Notes: generated by a model not told the origin, from the sequence alone. A stretch of DNA of 64,000 nucleotides from Biscogniauxia marginata (GCA_022695795.1 MU404177.1:1-64000); one strand, 5' to 3'; positions 38,202 to 50,013 are shown, counted from the first letter of the stretch. Numbers and translations are program-made.

Positions 38202-39730
38202 TCACATAGCATCAAATAGATCCATTAACTCCTCTGGGAGAAGTGCCCCAGGGTGTGCCTCGCCGCAGTTCTCGCATAGCGTGCCCTCCTCCAAATCATC
38301 AAAGGAGTCAAACATGGTGGCCTCCTCCTCGACATCCTCCCACGGCATACCGCTGATGCGGTCGAAAAGCTCCCATCTCCGTTCCTCGTCCCCGTTTATC
38401 TTGACCGGCACTTTCTTCCAGATTGTCCGACATGAGTGGAATAGAGAGAGGGGAGGCTCTCCCTCATCCGCCGGCGCCGGAGGCAGATCAACTCCGGGGT
38501 GTCGCACGTGGTGGTCTTCGTCGAACAGATGAAGGTGGTCGCTGACCGTGTGCATGGCCCGGACAACCTTGGACGAGTAGTGACACGTGTCGCCTCTGCA
38601 ACGAAGCAGGCGAACGCCATTCTTGAGAGCCACCATGGTCGGTTCGTGATCGATAAGAAGACCCTCATCTCGTAGGAGCCCAGATAACTCGGTACTGACT
38701 CGGACTCCGCACTCGTCTCTCGGGACGCCGGTCAGGATGACCTCGTTTAGGGTGCATCCCAGCTGGTGGGAGGCGAGATCGTGCAGCTGGGATGGAGGGA
38801 ACTGGAAGAGTTCTTCTCCGAAGTTCACGAAATCAATTCTAAGTTTTTCCAACAGAGGGAACAGTCTAGGTCGTACAGGAGGAGGCAGCTCTTTTGAAGT
38901 CGGAACCGCCGAAGAGGGGTCAAATGGGGGTAGTAAAGCCTCTAAGAAGTCAACCAGCTGATACCACGCATAGGCTCGGAATCCGCGTCGGGCCATATTG
39001 TTCTCCTTTACTCTCTTGTGGATGGTCAGTTTCACGGCTTTCTTGAGGTCCGGGTGGTGGGTGCGCGGAAGTCGATGAACACGATCCTGGTCGTCGTAGA
39101 ACTTGGCAATGAGGCGGAAGGTGACCTGCTGGATGTTTTCGCGGTAGGCGTAGTCAAGCTCCGCGAAGGTTCTCAGCGCTTCCGGGGTGGTGAATGTATA
39201 TGAGTTGTTGGACCAGAGGAGTTTGGTGCCCTCGACATGGTAGGCCTTGCAAGTCTCCAGGAAATGGATGGCAAGATAGTGGGGCTTAGCCTTCTCACTG
39301 GCGATGAGGCGCTCCGGCTTGAGCTTGGAGAGCGGATCAACTATAGGATGCGGGCAGGTCAGGGCGTACGAGAGGATCCTGAGTTGAATCTCGACAGGCA
39401 GATGCGGAAGTGCCTTGGTCTCCTGAGCCCCGCTGAACAAACGGGCGGCGGGGACAGCTGACTTGGGCTGGGTCTGCCACGAGATGCCATTCTCACGGAG
39501 TAGTCGCTTCAGGGCTAGATTCTCATCCTCGAGACGTCTAGTCTTGGCCCGGAGCGGGTGGTTGTAGTAGAGCTCGGCCTGCTCGGCCTGATCACGACAC
39601 TCCCACGCAGGGAAGATGGGATTCTAGGCGCGCCGATTAGCACATTATGCCCCCGCGGGGAATATGTACACAGGCTCTCGCGATGCGAAAGGAGATATCG
39701 TGGTGGGATGCATGGGGATTGGCTTACCAT
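38202..39730 (-). CDS. F-box-like / 2EXR-type protein of unknown function
   Basis: The main exon 39623-38202 is open. I join it to an ATG-only first exon (39730-39728): ATG is followed at once by GTAAGCC, and CTAG precedes AATCCCATC, giving a start MNPIFPAWEC and 474 residues in total. A short charged, probably coiled N-terminal helix (AELYYNHPLRAKTRRLEDEN) precedes an F-box-like segment, LPHLPVEIQLRILSYAL (about 66-82), and a region resembling fungal 2EXR/F-box proteins (FLETCKAYHVEGTKLLWSNN). The C-terminus is acidic with a CENCGEAHPG motif that could bind a metal. An F-box would suggest a substrate adaptor of SCF ubiquitin ligases, but no substrate can be named. The start is the weakest point; an internal start is possible. 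Confidence 0.62.
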
Positions 39731-40837
39731 GGAGGGCCGAAAAAGGATGGTGCGAGACTAATTGTCAACCATAACCAAGCGCGGGAAGAGCTAGCATTTA
39801 ACGCGAGTAGATGATGATTGAAATGCGTCAGATCAGGGATGGGGCAAAGGCCAGACGTAAATAAGGAACGCAGATGGCGAGGAGAAGGAGATCGGGCCGA
39901 GAGAGCTGGTAGAGGTGCCTCGATTTTCTGTCACTGTAAACGGAGGGCACAAGGAACGTGGAGAAGGAAATGTACCGTCCTCTACCTACACCTACTAATT
40001 GTCGGTGTTTGTGTATCCGGGGGTCGGAGGAGGGGGAATAAAGACAGAAGAAGAGGAGCGAATCTTGTGTATGTGTGTGTTGAATGAGATTGAGATTAGG
40101 ACCTCAGAGAAAGGAGAGGGCGACAGCAGTGATGGGTAACAAAGACGATAGCGGCCGATGTGTACCTCCAGGTAGTTAGGTACCCGCAATGGCACCTACC
40201 TACATTTTCTTAGGTAGCACCACCAACGGCAACAGCGATGGCAACTGGAAGCACGAGGACTTGGAAATTTTTAAGTTCTCCCGTCTTATTAACCGCTTAA
40301 CCTAAATAATATATAAGTACCTACCTGCCTACCTACCTACTTACATACCTACCGACATACCTACATACCTCCTACTCTAAATAATATATAACGGTTAAAA
40401 AATTAAATGTTTATATAATTTTATTAATATAAAGGTTTAATTAATATAACGAGGTTTTTGCTTTATAATAAACTAAAGACGAGAGTAATACATAGGTATA
40501 TAGTTTTGATTATTGCTATAAGGGCCGTCCCAGGCCTTGAGTGGCAGGGCTAGCCAGCTGTTTGCTGCTGTGTATCAGGTACCTCCTGTCTAGTTTCTGC
40601 GTGGCTTTCTACGTCATGATATCATGGATTCCTTGCGAGACATCTATGATGAAATCTGATCCAGATGCATGGGAGATGGGACAAAGTGGCTACCCGCCTA
40701 CTACACCTCTTTCATGGTACTTAGGTAGGTATATGTAGCCGACTAGGAAACCATTCATTTCTCCTTCTGCGTCCTCACCCGCTCGGTTTTACATCTTCTC
40801 TACCTTTACCTACACTTGAATCACGCAGTTTGCCGTC
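39731..40837. other. Divergent intergenic region with TACC tracts and an AT-rich relic
   Basis: Promoter region of two divergent genes. It contains a dense TACC/TACA tract (40317-40371) flanked by two copies of CTAAATAATATATAA (about 40302-40316 and 40376-40390), and a 100-bp nearly pure A+T patch (40376-40480) resembling the RIP blocks. No gene is seen. Confidence 0.55.
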
Positions 40838-41526
40838 ATGTCTACATTCTCTAACACGGATACTGGAAATAAGCAGGCGGATCCTTACAAGGCCGCGAAT
40901 CAAGACGTTGATGTCTCGACGGACGAGAAGTTCCAGTCTCTCGACAAGTTCGTAAGCTCGTGCAAATTTGGCATGATGACCACCCGAGACCCGAGTTCTG
41001 GACGGTTGGTTAGCCGCTGCATGGCTATTGTTGCTAAGGTGGGATTCGCCAGCTCCCCTTTTCTTTTTCTTGAACCCGGAGTATGCTAAAGTGGGTTGGC
41101 GTATAGGAGAAAGGTGGTGTCGACCATCTCTTCTTCACCAACACCGAGTCACACAAGACCGACGAGCTCAGGGGTGACCCCCACGTCAACATTTCCTTTC
41201 TGGATAGCTCTGGCCAATGGGCCTCCATCTCTGGGACTGCCAGCATCGAAACCGACAGGGCTTTGGTCGAGAGATACTACAATCCTGCGCTGAAGGCGTG
41301 GCTGGGCGATCTGGGCGATGGCACCCATGATGGGTCCGAGAAGGACCCGAGAATTGGGGTCATTCGCGTGAAAATGGGGACAGCGACTTATGCCGTTACC
41401 GACAAAACTATTCTAGGCCGGGCGGCGGAGGTAGCCAGGGGAACATTGACCGGGGACGCAGCAAGCGTTAATAAGCTTCGCGAGATAGACGCCAGTGAGG
41501 TCCGGGCATGGAGAGCGGCGCACTGA
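40838..41526 (+). CDS. BLI-3-like pyridoxamine 5'-phosphate oxidase-fold protein
   Basis: Exons 40838-41038 and 41107-41526 give 621 nt, 206 residues. The fold is the split-barrel flavin-binding family related to general stress protein 26 and to the blue-light-inducible BLI-3 of Neurospora. Family marks include KFGMMTTRDPSSGRLVSRCMA, DHLFFTNTESHKTDELRGDPHVNISFLD and the GTASIETDRALVERYYNPALKAWLGD segment. Membership in the oxidase fold does not prove oxidase activity; most fungal relatives are uncharacterised flavin or heme-type stress proteins. Light regulation is known for the Neurospora relative only. Confidence 0.85.
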
Positions 41527-41665
41527 ATCAGGCAATATCTCTGTCTGGTCGGGAGAGTCCGGGCGCACGATTGCCGTAGGAGGAGTGAGCTACCCCTATC
41601 GCGTTGAGAAATGGGGAATAAGTAGGATAGGTTGTTCGTAACTAAAATCTTCAAATCGTGATTTA

Positions 41666-42653
41666 TCATTTGCCGTAGTCAGTGGCCCAGACCTTGTCCC
41701 AAATGTCTCTGTCCAGGGCGAATTCACGAGCATAGTCCCTCTCGAGCTCGTGCGCTCTGCCACCAAGTAACACTAAGCTATGCAGCGGCGGCCCCAAAAC
41801 ATCATCGGCATCGCAAAGCTGTTTCAAGGTCCCGGCGACGAACTTTTCGGACTTGCTACCAACTCGAGCCGCGCCGATGGCTAGGCTATGCGGGCCATAG
41901 ACACCTTCCTTCCTCTCTTCCTCGACCTCAAGCATCTGCTGCGCGCATTGGCCTACCGTCATGTACCTAGGCGGCTCGTAGATCTTTCTTCCCCGGGCCA
42001 TATTCTCCAAACTCTGTTCCTTGACTTTGATGTCCAAGAGCACCAGAGTGTGCAGCCCAATGGACCGGTTCTCCTTGACGCGGTCATAGAATGAGGATGG
42101 CCGCCAGCTATCTAGGAAGAAGACCATGGACACAGTCTGACCGAAATTGTAAAGCTGCAGGCCAGTCGCGCCGATGCCCGATAGGATCGAGGCGTTAGGT
42201 ACTGTCCGGACGGGTATGGACAGCTCGCGCGCGCGGAGAACGATATCGGTATGTGTCGTAGCCCTAAGGTAGATAAAATCAGATAGTCAGTCGACAGAAA
42301 GGATGGGAAACGACGTACCCGAAGGGGTCTCCAACCACGAGGAATACGACGTCTTCGGTCTGAGCGTCTCGCAGAATCTCGTCGCTGTTAGACTCGACCA
42401 TCTCGCGGTCGGCGATAACGACGGGCCGGCCATAGTAGTTCTCCTGGTGCGGGTGGTAAGCAAGTAGCAGGAATGGACGCAGATTTGATTTTCAAAAGAG
42501 GGCCGGGGAAACGCCTACCAGCACGGACTGATCAACTAGCAGAATGCTCGTGTAGGCCTCAAGATAGACTCGCGAAGCTTTCCTCACGACCTCAAGACCC
42601 TTGACGGTGATGTCCGTCTCGTCCGAGAGGCCCAAGCCTACAAGATAGAACAT
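41666..42653 (-). CDS. DPH5: Diphthine methyl ester synthase, Dph5
   Basis: Exons 42653-42519, 42443-42319 and 42263-41666 give 858 nt, 285 residues (family about 285-300). It methylates the modified histidine of translation elongation factor 2 using S-adenosylmethionine, in diphthamide synthesis in the cytosol. Seen: the start [19 protein letters not shown], the VVGDPFGATTHTDI motif rebuilt across intron 2, [17 protein letters not shown], and [15 protein letters not shown], all typical of the tetrapyrrole-methylase fold of Dph5. The end is 140 bp from the convergent BLI-3-like gene. Confidence 0.95.
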
Positions 42654-43205
42654 GTCGATACGTCGTTAATCGTAGACTAAGCAAGAGCAAGGAGCTCAGA
42701 CGGCATGAGTCAATGGCTGAAGGAGATTTTATTCACCATTTAGATTTATCATGTAGCCTACCTACACTGCACAAGCATGCGGACGTGGGGTGCAAAAAAG
42801 AGTCCATATAAGTCTATAGAGGGGTTTTAGTGGAGAATGCCCGGGCGCACTTGGTAACCTCGCATCGATAGCTGTATGTGGGTTAGGTGTATTCTTTAGT
42901 TACATAATTACTGTGGGGGCAGCATGTGAATACGTACCTTGGAGAGTGGGGATGTACATGTAGGTAGGTACCTAACAACTGTAAGCGATTAAGAAAAAGT
43001 ATTATGTGTATAAACCAGTTCATAAGTACGCCTATAGACATAAAACGCGTGTTCTGATGCTGCTACACGCTTCCCCCCCGAACCCTCGTTTTACTTTGAA
43101 ATTTTGCGGTGCAAACAACTGGAGTTATCATTATCAAGCCATTCCGAGGCAAATCATTGACGCAGTCGATAAAGACACGACACGCATATGAGCCAATAGT
43201 CCAGC
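42654..43205. other. Divergent promoter region DPH5 / SNU23
   Basis: No gene seen. It includes a GGTA/TACC tract (about 42958-42972, ATGTAGGTAGGTACC) and a short C run (43072-43078). Confidence 0.5.
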
Positions 43206-43919
43206 ATGTCAGGCAATAAAGGTTCAGCATATGGCACTCCAGCCTCAGATACGTCCTTCAGGAGAAACTATGACCTGGACGAATATGCCGAGAAGGCTAA
43301 AGTGCGCGAGAGCGCTGAGCGAGAGGAGGCAAAGGCACGATATGAGGCCAAGATGGCAGGCAAGAAATACTACAAGCCGATGACTGGCAACGAGGCGCAC
43401 ACTCAGGCGCGACGGGAGGTGATCGACCTCGAAGCGAACGTCGGAAAGACGATGCTGGTGCCCGCGGGCGCGGGCCAGGGAAAGCGAGGGAGAGGCGCGG
43501 GCTTCTACTGCAGCGCCTGCGACCTGACCTTCAAGGACAACATACAATGGATCGAACACATCAACAGCATGCAGCATCTGCGCAACATCGGCGAGACGGG
43601 GGAGGTTCGGAAGGCGAGAGCAGAAGAAGTTCACCAGCGCATCGTTGACGCGTGGGAGCGACTCCAGGAACAGAAGCGCGCTGCGACAACGACGTTGAAA
43701 GAGCGCTTGGAGATCCGCGGGGACGAAGAAATGCGCGAGAGAGAGGCCAGGCGGCTTAAGAGGCAGGGGGAACTCGCAAAGAAGAAGGCCGAGAAGGAGG
43801 CTGCCGAGAGGGCTGTTGTACAGTACGGCGACGACGTGCGGGTCGAGGGCGAACATGACGAGGACGACATGATGGCGGCGATGGGCATAACCGGATTTGG
43901 GACGTCCAAAAAGAAGTAA
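43206..43919 (+). CDS. SNU23: U4/U6.U5 tri-snRNP zinc-finger protein Snu23
   Basis: A single exon of 237 residues. A C2H2 zinc finger FYCSACDLTFKDNIQWIEHI...H (C-x2-C-x12-H-x5-H, about residues 99-122) has the spacing of the matrin/U1-like fingers found in Snu23 and human ZMAT2. The N-terminus (RRNYDLDEYAEKAKVRE) and YYKPMTG are conserved in the family, followed by a long charged helix and a C-terminal FGTSKKK. The role in the family is as a component of the pre-catalytic spliceosome. No nuclear localisation signal is needed beyond the basic tail. Confidence 0.9.
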   Translation: MSGNKGSAYGTPASDTSFRRNYDLDEYAEKAKVRESAEREEAKARYEAKMAGKKYYKPMTGNEAHTQARREVIDLEANVGKTMLVPAGAGQGKRGRGAGFYCSACDLTFKDNIQWIEHINSMQHLRNIGETGEVRKARAEEVHQRIVDAWERLQEQKRAATTTLKERLEIRGDEEMREREARRLKRQGELAKKKAEKEAAERAVVQYGDDVRVEGEHDEDDMMAAMGITGFGTSKKK

Positions 43920-44364
43920 AAATAACCTTGAATTCGATACCTACTTACCTACCTACCTACGCAGTATGTCAAAAAGAAGGAAAAGGAAAATGGATGAATG
44001 TAATGAAAGATGAACCTTATTGAATCAACTGGGGTAGACGAATATATCTACATAATAGGTATATGCATTTATACGTAGGGTTATGTTCCCCCCCCCCCCC
44101 GCCTTTAGTTAAGCATGCCGACCTAGGTCCTTTAATCTAGACTTCCATTCCTTTCGATCCGATTGGCATACCCTCGCCTATTAATCTACCAAGTTGTCCC
44201 CTACTTCGACGCCGGAGAGCCCAGAAGCATCTCTAGATTGCCAGTGCCCGACTCTTTTCCTTTTGAGAAAAGCCCAGCGGGCGGACCTCGTCAAGGGCCC
44301 CTCCCCCCGCCAGAACAAACAGCTAAATCCATCATCGGTTCTAGTTGACGAGCTACTACCGATC
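43920..44364. other. Intergenic region with poly-C run
   Basis: No gene seen. It carries a TACC tract right after the SNU23 stop (43938-43961) and an uninterrupted run of about 14 C (44088-44101), an assembly-error-prone site. It contains the UBC7 promoter and leader. Confidence 0.55.
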
Positions 44365-45005
44365 ATGTCGGCATCTTCACGACCCACGCCATCGTCGGCA
44401 CAGACGAGCGGTGCCGCTCGCTTACTACAACGTCAGCTTAAAGAAATCAACACGGCCAACGACCTATCCGGCATCTCGGTTGGCCTGCTCAGAGACAACA
44501 ACGTGTTCGATTGGGAGGTCTCGCTCATGATCAATGACGATTGCAAGTACTACGGTGGTTCGTTCGCTCCGTCTCCGCAATGAAACGAGGCTTGCGCAAC
44601 AGTCGCGGGGTGAAACGCTTACGAAGGGTTTTTGCAACAGGGGCCATATTCCGCGCGCACATGACTTTTCCTCCCGAGTATCCGCATCTCCCGCCGAAGG
44701 TGGTTTTCCAGACGCCCATTCCCTTCCATCCCAACATCTACCCGAGCGGGGAGCTGTGCATCTCCATCCTCCATCCACCCGAGGAGGACAAGTACGGCTA
44801 CGAGAGCGCTGCCGAACGGTGGAGTCCCGTGCAGACGCCCGAGACGATATTGCTGAGCGTCATTAGCCTGTTCAGTGAACCCAACGAAGACAGCCCTGCT
44901 AACCTCGACGCTGCCAAGCTCCTGCGTGTTGAGAGGGAAGGCGGCCCCAAGGAATTTAGGAAGAGGGTTAGGAAATGTGTGAGGGAGAGCCTGGGGGACG
45001 ACTGA
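44365..45005 (+). CDS. UBC7: Ubiquitin-conjugating enzyme E2, Ubc7/UBE2G type
   Basis: Exons 44365-44557 and 44641-45005 give 558 nt, 185 residues. The junction restores KYYGGAIFRAH and uses donor GTTCGT. The active-site region HPNIYPSGELCISIL places the catalytic cysteine at residue 104. It is followed by the acidic-loop insertion PPEEDKYGYESAAERWSPVQT diagnostic of Ubc7/UBE2G2. This E2 works with Hrd1/Doa10-type ligases in ER-associated degradation. The N-terminus is about 15 residues longer than in the yeast protein. Confidence 0.94.
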
Positions 45006-45232
45006 GGGGGGATATTCAAGAGTGAAGGAGTCGGCCGGGAGACAAGGGGGGAAGGGAGGAAGGGGGGCGTTAAGAGACACCTAATCATGCACAACAGTTG
45101 CTTAAAACAAATAGATGTAACGTAAGAGCGGGTATATTTTGTTTTGGCGTTTCTACCTAGCTAGTAGTCCACTGAGTTTGCCTACCTATCCTCATTAAGG
45201 GACTTTTGGCCGTCATCTTCGTGCGGCAAAAC

Positions 45233-46725
45233 TCAGGTAAGCTGCAGGATAGGGCCGACAACCCGGTCCCACGTCTCGTCCCATCGAAGGTTGCTTTCTA
45301 TTGCTGCTCCTTTACGTAGGGTGCGAAGCTCGCCTTCCCGCTTGTCACCGAACAGGCGCTCAAAAATCTTAGCAAGCTCGCCTGCTGTCTCAAAACCACA
45401 TCCATTCACACCGTCTTTTACCAATTCGTCGAAACTCTCATATCCCGAGTAGGCCACCACCGGTAGTCCAGATCCAAACATGTCCACTATCTTCATAGGG
45501 AGGTCAACGCCAGAGCTCGACATGTGGAGGCAGACGCCGAGGTCCGCGCAGCTGAGGAGTTTGGCGTAATCCTCAATAGTAAGCCACGCCGTGAGAACGC
45601 GGATGTTGGGTAGATGGCCTGACTTCTGGAGCTCCCGGATCCGCCCTTGGTAGTAAGACTTCTGGGGCCCGCGACCAGTGATGATTGCGACAACTGGGCA
45701 GGCAGAGGCCTCTCGAGCGTACGACACCAAGGCCTCGAGGAGTAGTGAGAAGTCCTCGTCCGGTGTCCACGAGGTGCTACTCACGACGAGTCTAGTCTGG
45801 CCAGCTACGATGTTGGCCGCGACGTCTTTTGTCTCCGGCAATCCCTCGAGAAAGTGTTTCCGGTCGGAGGCGGACCTTAGTGGCTGAAAAATCGAGGCTG
45901 GGCGGTCATGAAGGGTCACAATGGCTGTCTTGATGTTGTAAGGAGGTCCTTGTAACTGCCTCCTCATTGCGTGGGTGACGGTGAGGTTCGCCGTAGGTGC
46001 CACCTGCCCCAACACGCACTCGTACGCTTTTGAGATCTGCACGAACGGATGGCCTCGCCCTTTAGTTCCAGCTAGGATAGTCCATCCATAGTTATGCCAG
46101 TCGATCATGAGGTGCGTGTTACGCAGGACAGACATCAGAAAAGCAATGGCAAGCGTGGGGATTGAAGGGGGGTTCTGGGAGAACGATTAATGAGAGAATA
46201 AAGGAGCAGGAGAAAAGGGGGCCCGGCAGAGCAACCGGGCGGTAGTTAATACCTGGACTAGAAGCCATTTCGCGGGCGGTGTCGTATATCCGAGGACTCG
46301 AATGAGAGTTCCAATCTGCCACAGCACTTTTAAAGGCCCGGAGATGACAAAAGGGATAGACCTGGATTTCAGTACATCTGGCGGGGCTGCCAAGGGATAG
46401 ATCTTAACAAGAGGGTTTGCAGTGAGATCCGGGTGCGGCGCCGATTCTATGTTTCGACATAGAAGTTTTAGTACCAGGGTGATTAATACCAAGGCAGAGC
46501 CAACATACCATCATAGCCAATCAGGTCGACAGTCCCGCCGTGTCTGGCAATGCTCAAGGCGTGGTATTGCATCCGTGGGCTTCGCCCAATGTCCCCGAGG
46601 ACTACAACCTGGACGGAGACGGGAGAGCGCTTCTCATACCGAGAGGGGAGCGCAGCCAGGACGACAGCCAGCCCAATCAACAGTCCTACTATCGTCGACC
46701 ACAGGACAACTGTGAGATACGCCAT
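45233..46725 (-). CDS. ALG1: Chitobiosyldiphosphodolichol beta-mannosyltransferase, Alg1
   Basis: Exons 46725-46509, 46446-46253 and 46174-45233 give 1353 nt, 450 residues (yeast 449). It adds the first mannose from GDP-mannose to the dolichol-linked chitobiose core on the cytosolic ER face (family GT33). An N-terminal membrane helix (about 5-28) is followed by [31 protein letters not shown], and the C-terminal donor-site region [34 protein letters not shown] (written here as two conserved blocks: [14 protein letters not shown] and ELVKDGVNG). Splice sites are GTATGT/ATAG and GTATTA/CCAG. Confidence 0.94.
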
Positions 46726-47541
46726 CTTGGTGTGTTAAGAGGTCGTTGTCGATAGGACGTCCAGGGTTGCGCGCACAACGTTGGCTAAATTCAATGCTTC
46801 ATCTGAGAGGTTGTAATGGTGTCAGTGCCATGGAGGTACTTAGGTGTTTACCTCTTCGGCATCTACCGGTAGTTTTTGATGCAGGTGAAGAGATCTCGAG
46901 ACATGTAGCTCAAGCCGTTCTGAGCCCAGATACGAGTATAAATTATAGTTGGCCCACACGTTCCATCCACAGGATAAATCAGAGAGTACCTACCTACCTA
47001 AGGATACAGGGCTACATGCAATATGGACCTACAGGTGGATCCATGCGGGTAGGTCCATAGGTACATATGGACATATAGTGGACCCGCTACCTACCTGTAG
47101 ATACCTACTAAATACATATCTATTACATATACCTGTAATCCCTTATATGTACATATGCTCAGCTGCTTCGCTCATATGCTTATAAACCGTACTCGCTCCG
47201 ATATCCCATCCAATTGGAGGTGGTCTCCATCCATGCGTTTGCGTTTGTCTCAATTGTGCAGACCGTGGATATTTCAAGGGACGATCTCGACCGCATCCGT
47301 TCCACCGCATCAATCGCCGTGTCTCCCGGCGCATCTACACCTGCTTATGTAGCAGGTAGGTATTCACCATTATAATTATCAATTGGACGCCCCTCTAAAC
47401 ACATCTCGAGTATCAACTGTCAGTGTACATTAACAAAGACCTTTGCCTGTGCTACATGCGATAGCCCGGCGGTCACGGAGTCCTCTCGACTCCAGAGCCA
47501 AATCAAATTTATTTAGCGAGTAAAACGTCGAGATCGCCATC
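46726..47541. other. Divergent promoter region ALG1 / zinc transporter
   Basis: No gene seen. Contains scattered TACC/GGTA tracts (46988-47000, 47069-47110) as in other intergenic regions of this window. Confidence 0.5.
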
Positions 47542-47877
47542 ATGCCATCATCATACGCCCTTCCTGATCCTTTTCCTTCACACGACTATGATCGAGAACA
47601 TTCGCTATCATCGTTTGAGAATGGGACGCTGGCCCCAACAAGCCTGTCCAGTGCCGGTGTATCGCACGTCTCTAGTCCCATAAACGAAGACGACTTCGGC
47701 CATGCGAGACGGAACACATCTCAATACCGCGCAAACTCGTTTTTACCTTTACAGCGCCGAGAGAACCGGCCGTCACCCTTGAGACGGAACACTGAGGAAC
47801 TACCAAGTCCTCAAGAAAAAACAGCAACAGGCACATCGAGAGCGCATGCGCCTACCGGAAACGATGATCACCATAGT

Positions 47878-47916
<39 letters not shown>

Positions 47917-49274
47917 AGCCACAGCCACAGCCACAGCCACGATCACGACCACGACCATGGCCATGGCCATGGCCATGACCATGACTACCAGCATGACCAT
48001 CCTCACGACCATCCTCACACCCATCACCATCATGCCCACCCACCGGGGTGTTCAAAATTTACTTCTTTTTTGCTAGGATACACATCAAGGTGGCCATTAG
48101 TCCATGCCATTATGACGGAAAAGGACTCGCGTCGCATATTTTACTTCATGGGGTAAGCATCTCAGGTCCTCTTCGTCTCTTGCTGCACTATGACTGACAA
48201 TGCGGGCCGGGTAGTGTCAACTTTACCTTCATGGCCGTTCAGGCAGTCTACGGATATCTCACAGACTCACTCGGTCTTCTGAGCGACAGCATACATATGT
48301 TCTTTGATTGTGTGGCTCTGGCAGTTGGGCTTTTTGCCTCGGTGATGAGTAAATGGCCGCCTAGCGAAAGGTTTCCATATGGGTTTGGGAAGATCGAAAC
48401 ATTGAGCGGGTTTGCGAATGGGGTCTTCTTGGTGTATGGTATCCTCATGTCTTGGTTTTGCTCTGGACGTCGGCTGACCCCCATCAGACTAATTAGCCTC
48501 GAGATCATGTTCGAGGGTTTCGAGAGACTCCTAGAAGGTCGCGAGACGAAGAGGTTACGGGAGCTCTTCATCGTCAGCACTCTCGGATTGGTCGTCAACC
48601 TGCTAGGGATTTTCGCCTTCGGTTCTCACGGCCATGGACATGGTCATGACCACTCGCACCACGGCCACTCCCATAGCCATTCCCACAGCCTACATGGTTG
48701 TGATTCGCACGAACACAACCATAATCACAGCGAACCCCACGCTCATTCCCACAACAACGAAAACATGCATGGGATTTACCTGCACATCCTTGCAGATACG
48801 TTAGGCAGCGCATCGGTGATCCTATCGACCATTTTGACCTACTTGGTCCCGTGGGCAGGCTGGGACCCCCTGGCGTCCTTTCTAATCGCCTATCTAATTC
48901 TTATAACCGCCATGCCGCTAGTCATATCTTCAGCTAAGCGCTTGCTGCTTACGATACCTGCCGATGTGGAATACAACCTTCGCAACACCCTGTCGGAGAT
49001 CACGAACCAGCGAGGTGTCGCCTCCTACTCGGTGCCCAAGTTTTGGGCCGACGACAGGGCAGAAGACGGATCGGGAGGCAGGCTTCTTGGGGTGATGCAC
49101 GTGGCGGCGGTCCGCGGAGCGGAACTAGAGGAAGTCCGGGATAGAGTAAAAAATTATCTCGCCAAACATGAGATCGACCTCACGATACAGGTGGAGCGAG
49201 AGGGCGACTCGACATGCTGGTGCGGAATGGGTAGGACGGTTCCCCTCTCGCCGAAGCCACCCGGCATGTACTAA
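47542..49274 (+). CDS. CDF-family zinc transporter, Msc2/ZnT5-7-like
   Basis: Exons 47542-48152, 48215-48433 and 48488-49274 give 1617 nt, 538 residues. A long His/Asp/Ser-rich stretch near residues 108-165 is followed by the cation diffusion facilitator domain. Two metal-site motifs are visible: HMFFD in [15 protein letters not shown] and HILAD in [14 protein letters not shown] second His-rich loop lies between membrane helices 4 and 5. The [12 protein letters not shown] and [11 protein letters not shown] segments are typical of the Msc2/ZnT5 branch, which moves zinc into the early secretory pathway. Intron 2 is 54 nt, a multiple of three, and stop-free, so unspliced RNA would encode an 18-residue insert; splicing restores the conserved VFLVLISLEI. 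Confidence 0.9.
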
Positions 49275-50013
49275 ATGAGTACTACACTATGATGATGCGA
49301 TACTGCCGAGATATGTCTCGACAATTGAAGATTGTCGTGGGGGGTGAGCGTTGCTCGTAAAGCACGCACTTCGATGAAGGACGGAGACATTGTGCGAGAA
49401 GGCCGCGTTGCTATGATCTTATATCGAGTCCGGAATTTTGCTACACATTGTGTATATACAAAGCAGTTTTACATACAGCCAACCACGCAAGCTGAAGCAA
49501 GTTGTAAAGTAATCAAAACATGGACTAAGAGTAAATTGCCGAGGTAACTGTGCTCGGGCGGCCCGACGGATACTTACGTCATTTCCAATTAGCAATGGAT
49601 CTACCTCCTAGGCACATGTAGTTCCATATCACCGCACTAGGTTGCTTTCACATGCGCCCGCCACGCACCCTCCTCCCTTCCACGGAGCTAACCCCGGACT
49701 CGATAATTACTTACCTACCTACCTACCTACCTAGCTAGGTAACCTGCCTCCCTATACTTTAGGGACTTGCTTCACGGACTTCCGCCATAATTCATACGTA
49801 CTTAGGAACGAAGCGGGTTGGACGACCGGTTGCCAATTCGTCGACATCGCTTTGGTTAACGAGGATAAAAGGCCATCGAAGGATAGAAGCTTGTTATATG
49901 ACGCCGCGGGGCTCGCGAGAGAGCTCGTTCTTTTCTTCATCAACCTCGCCCTCGCCCTCGGCTCTTTAAAAGAAAAGGAAAGAAAAAGAAAAGAGAGAGA
50001 GAGAGAGAGAAAC
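49275..50013. other. Intergenic region and leader of the carnitine carrier
   Basis: No gene seen. It contains a TACC run (49711-49731) next to CTAGCTAGGTAACC and an AG-rich leader with a GA microsatellite (about 49993-50010) ending three bases before the ATG at 50014. Confidence 0.55.

Noticed and set aside
47800..48076. Antisense and alternative-frame reading of the GACCAC repeat (poly Val/Met, poly Thr)
   Set aside because: These are by-products of the hexanucleotide repeat in the zinc transporter; the in-frame Asp-His reading fits the CDF family.
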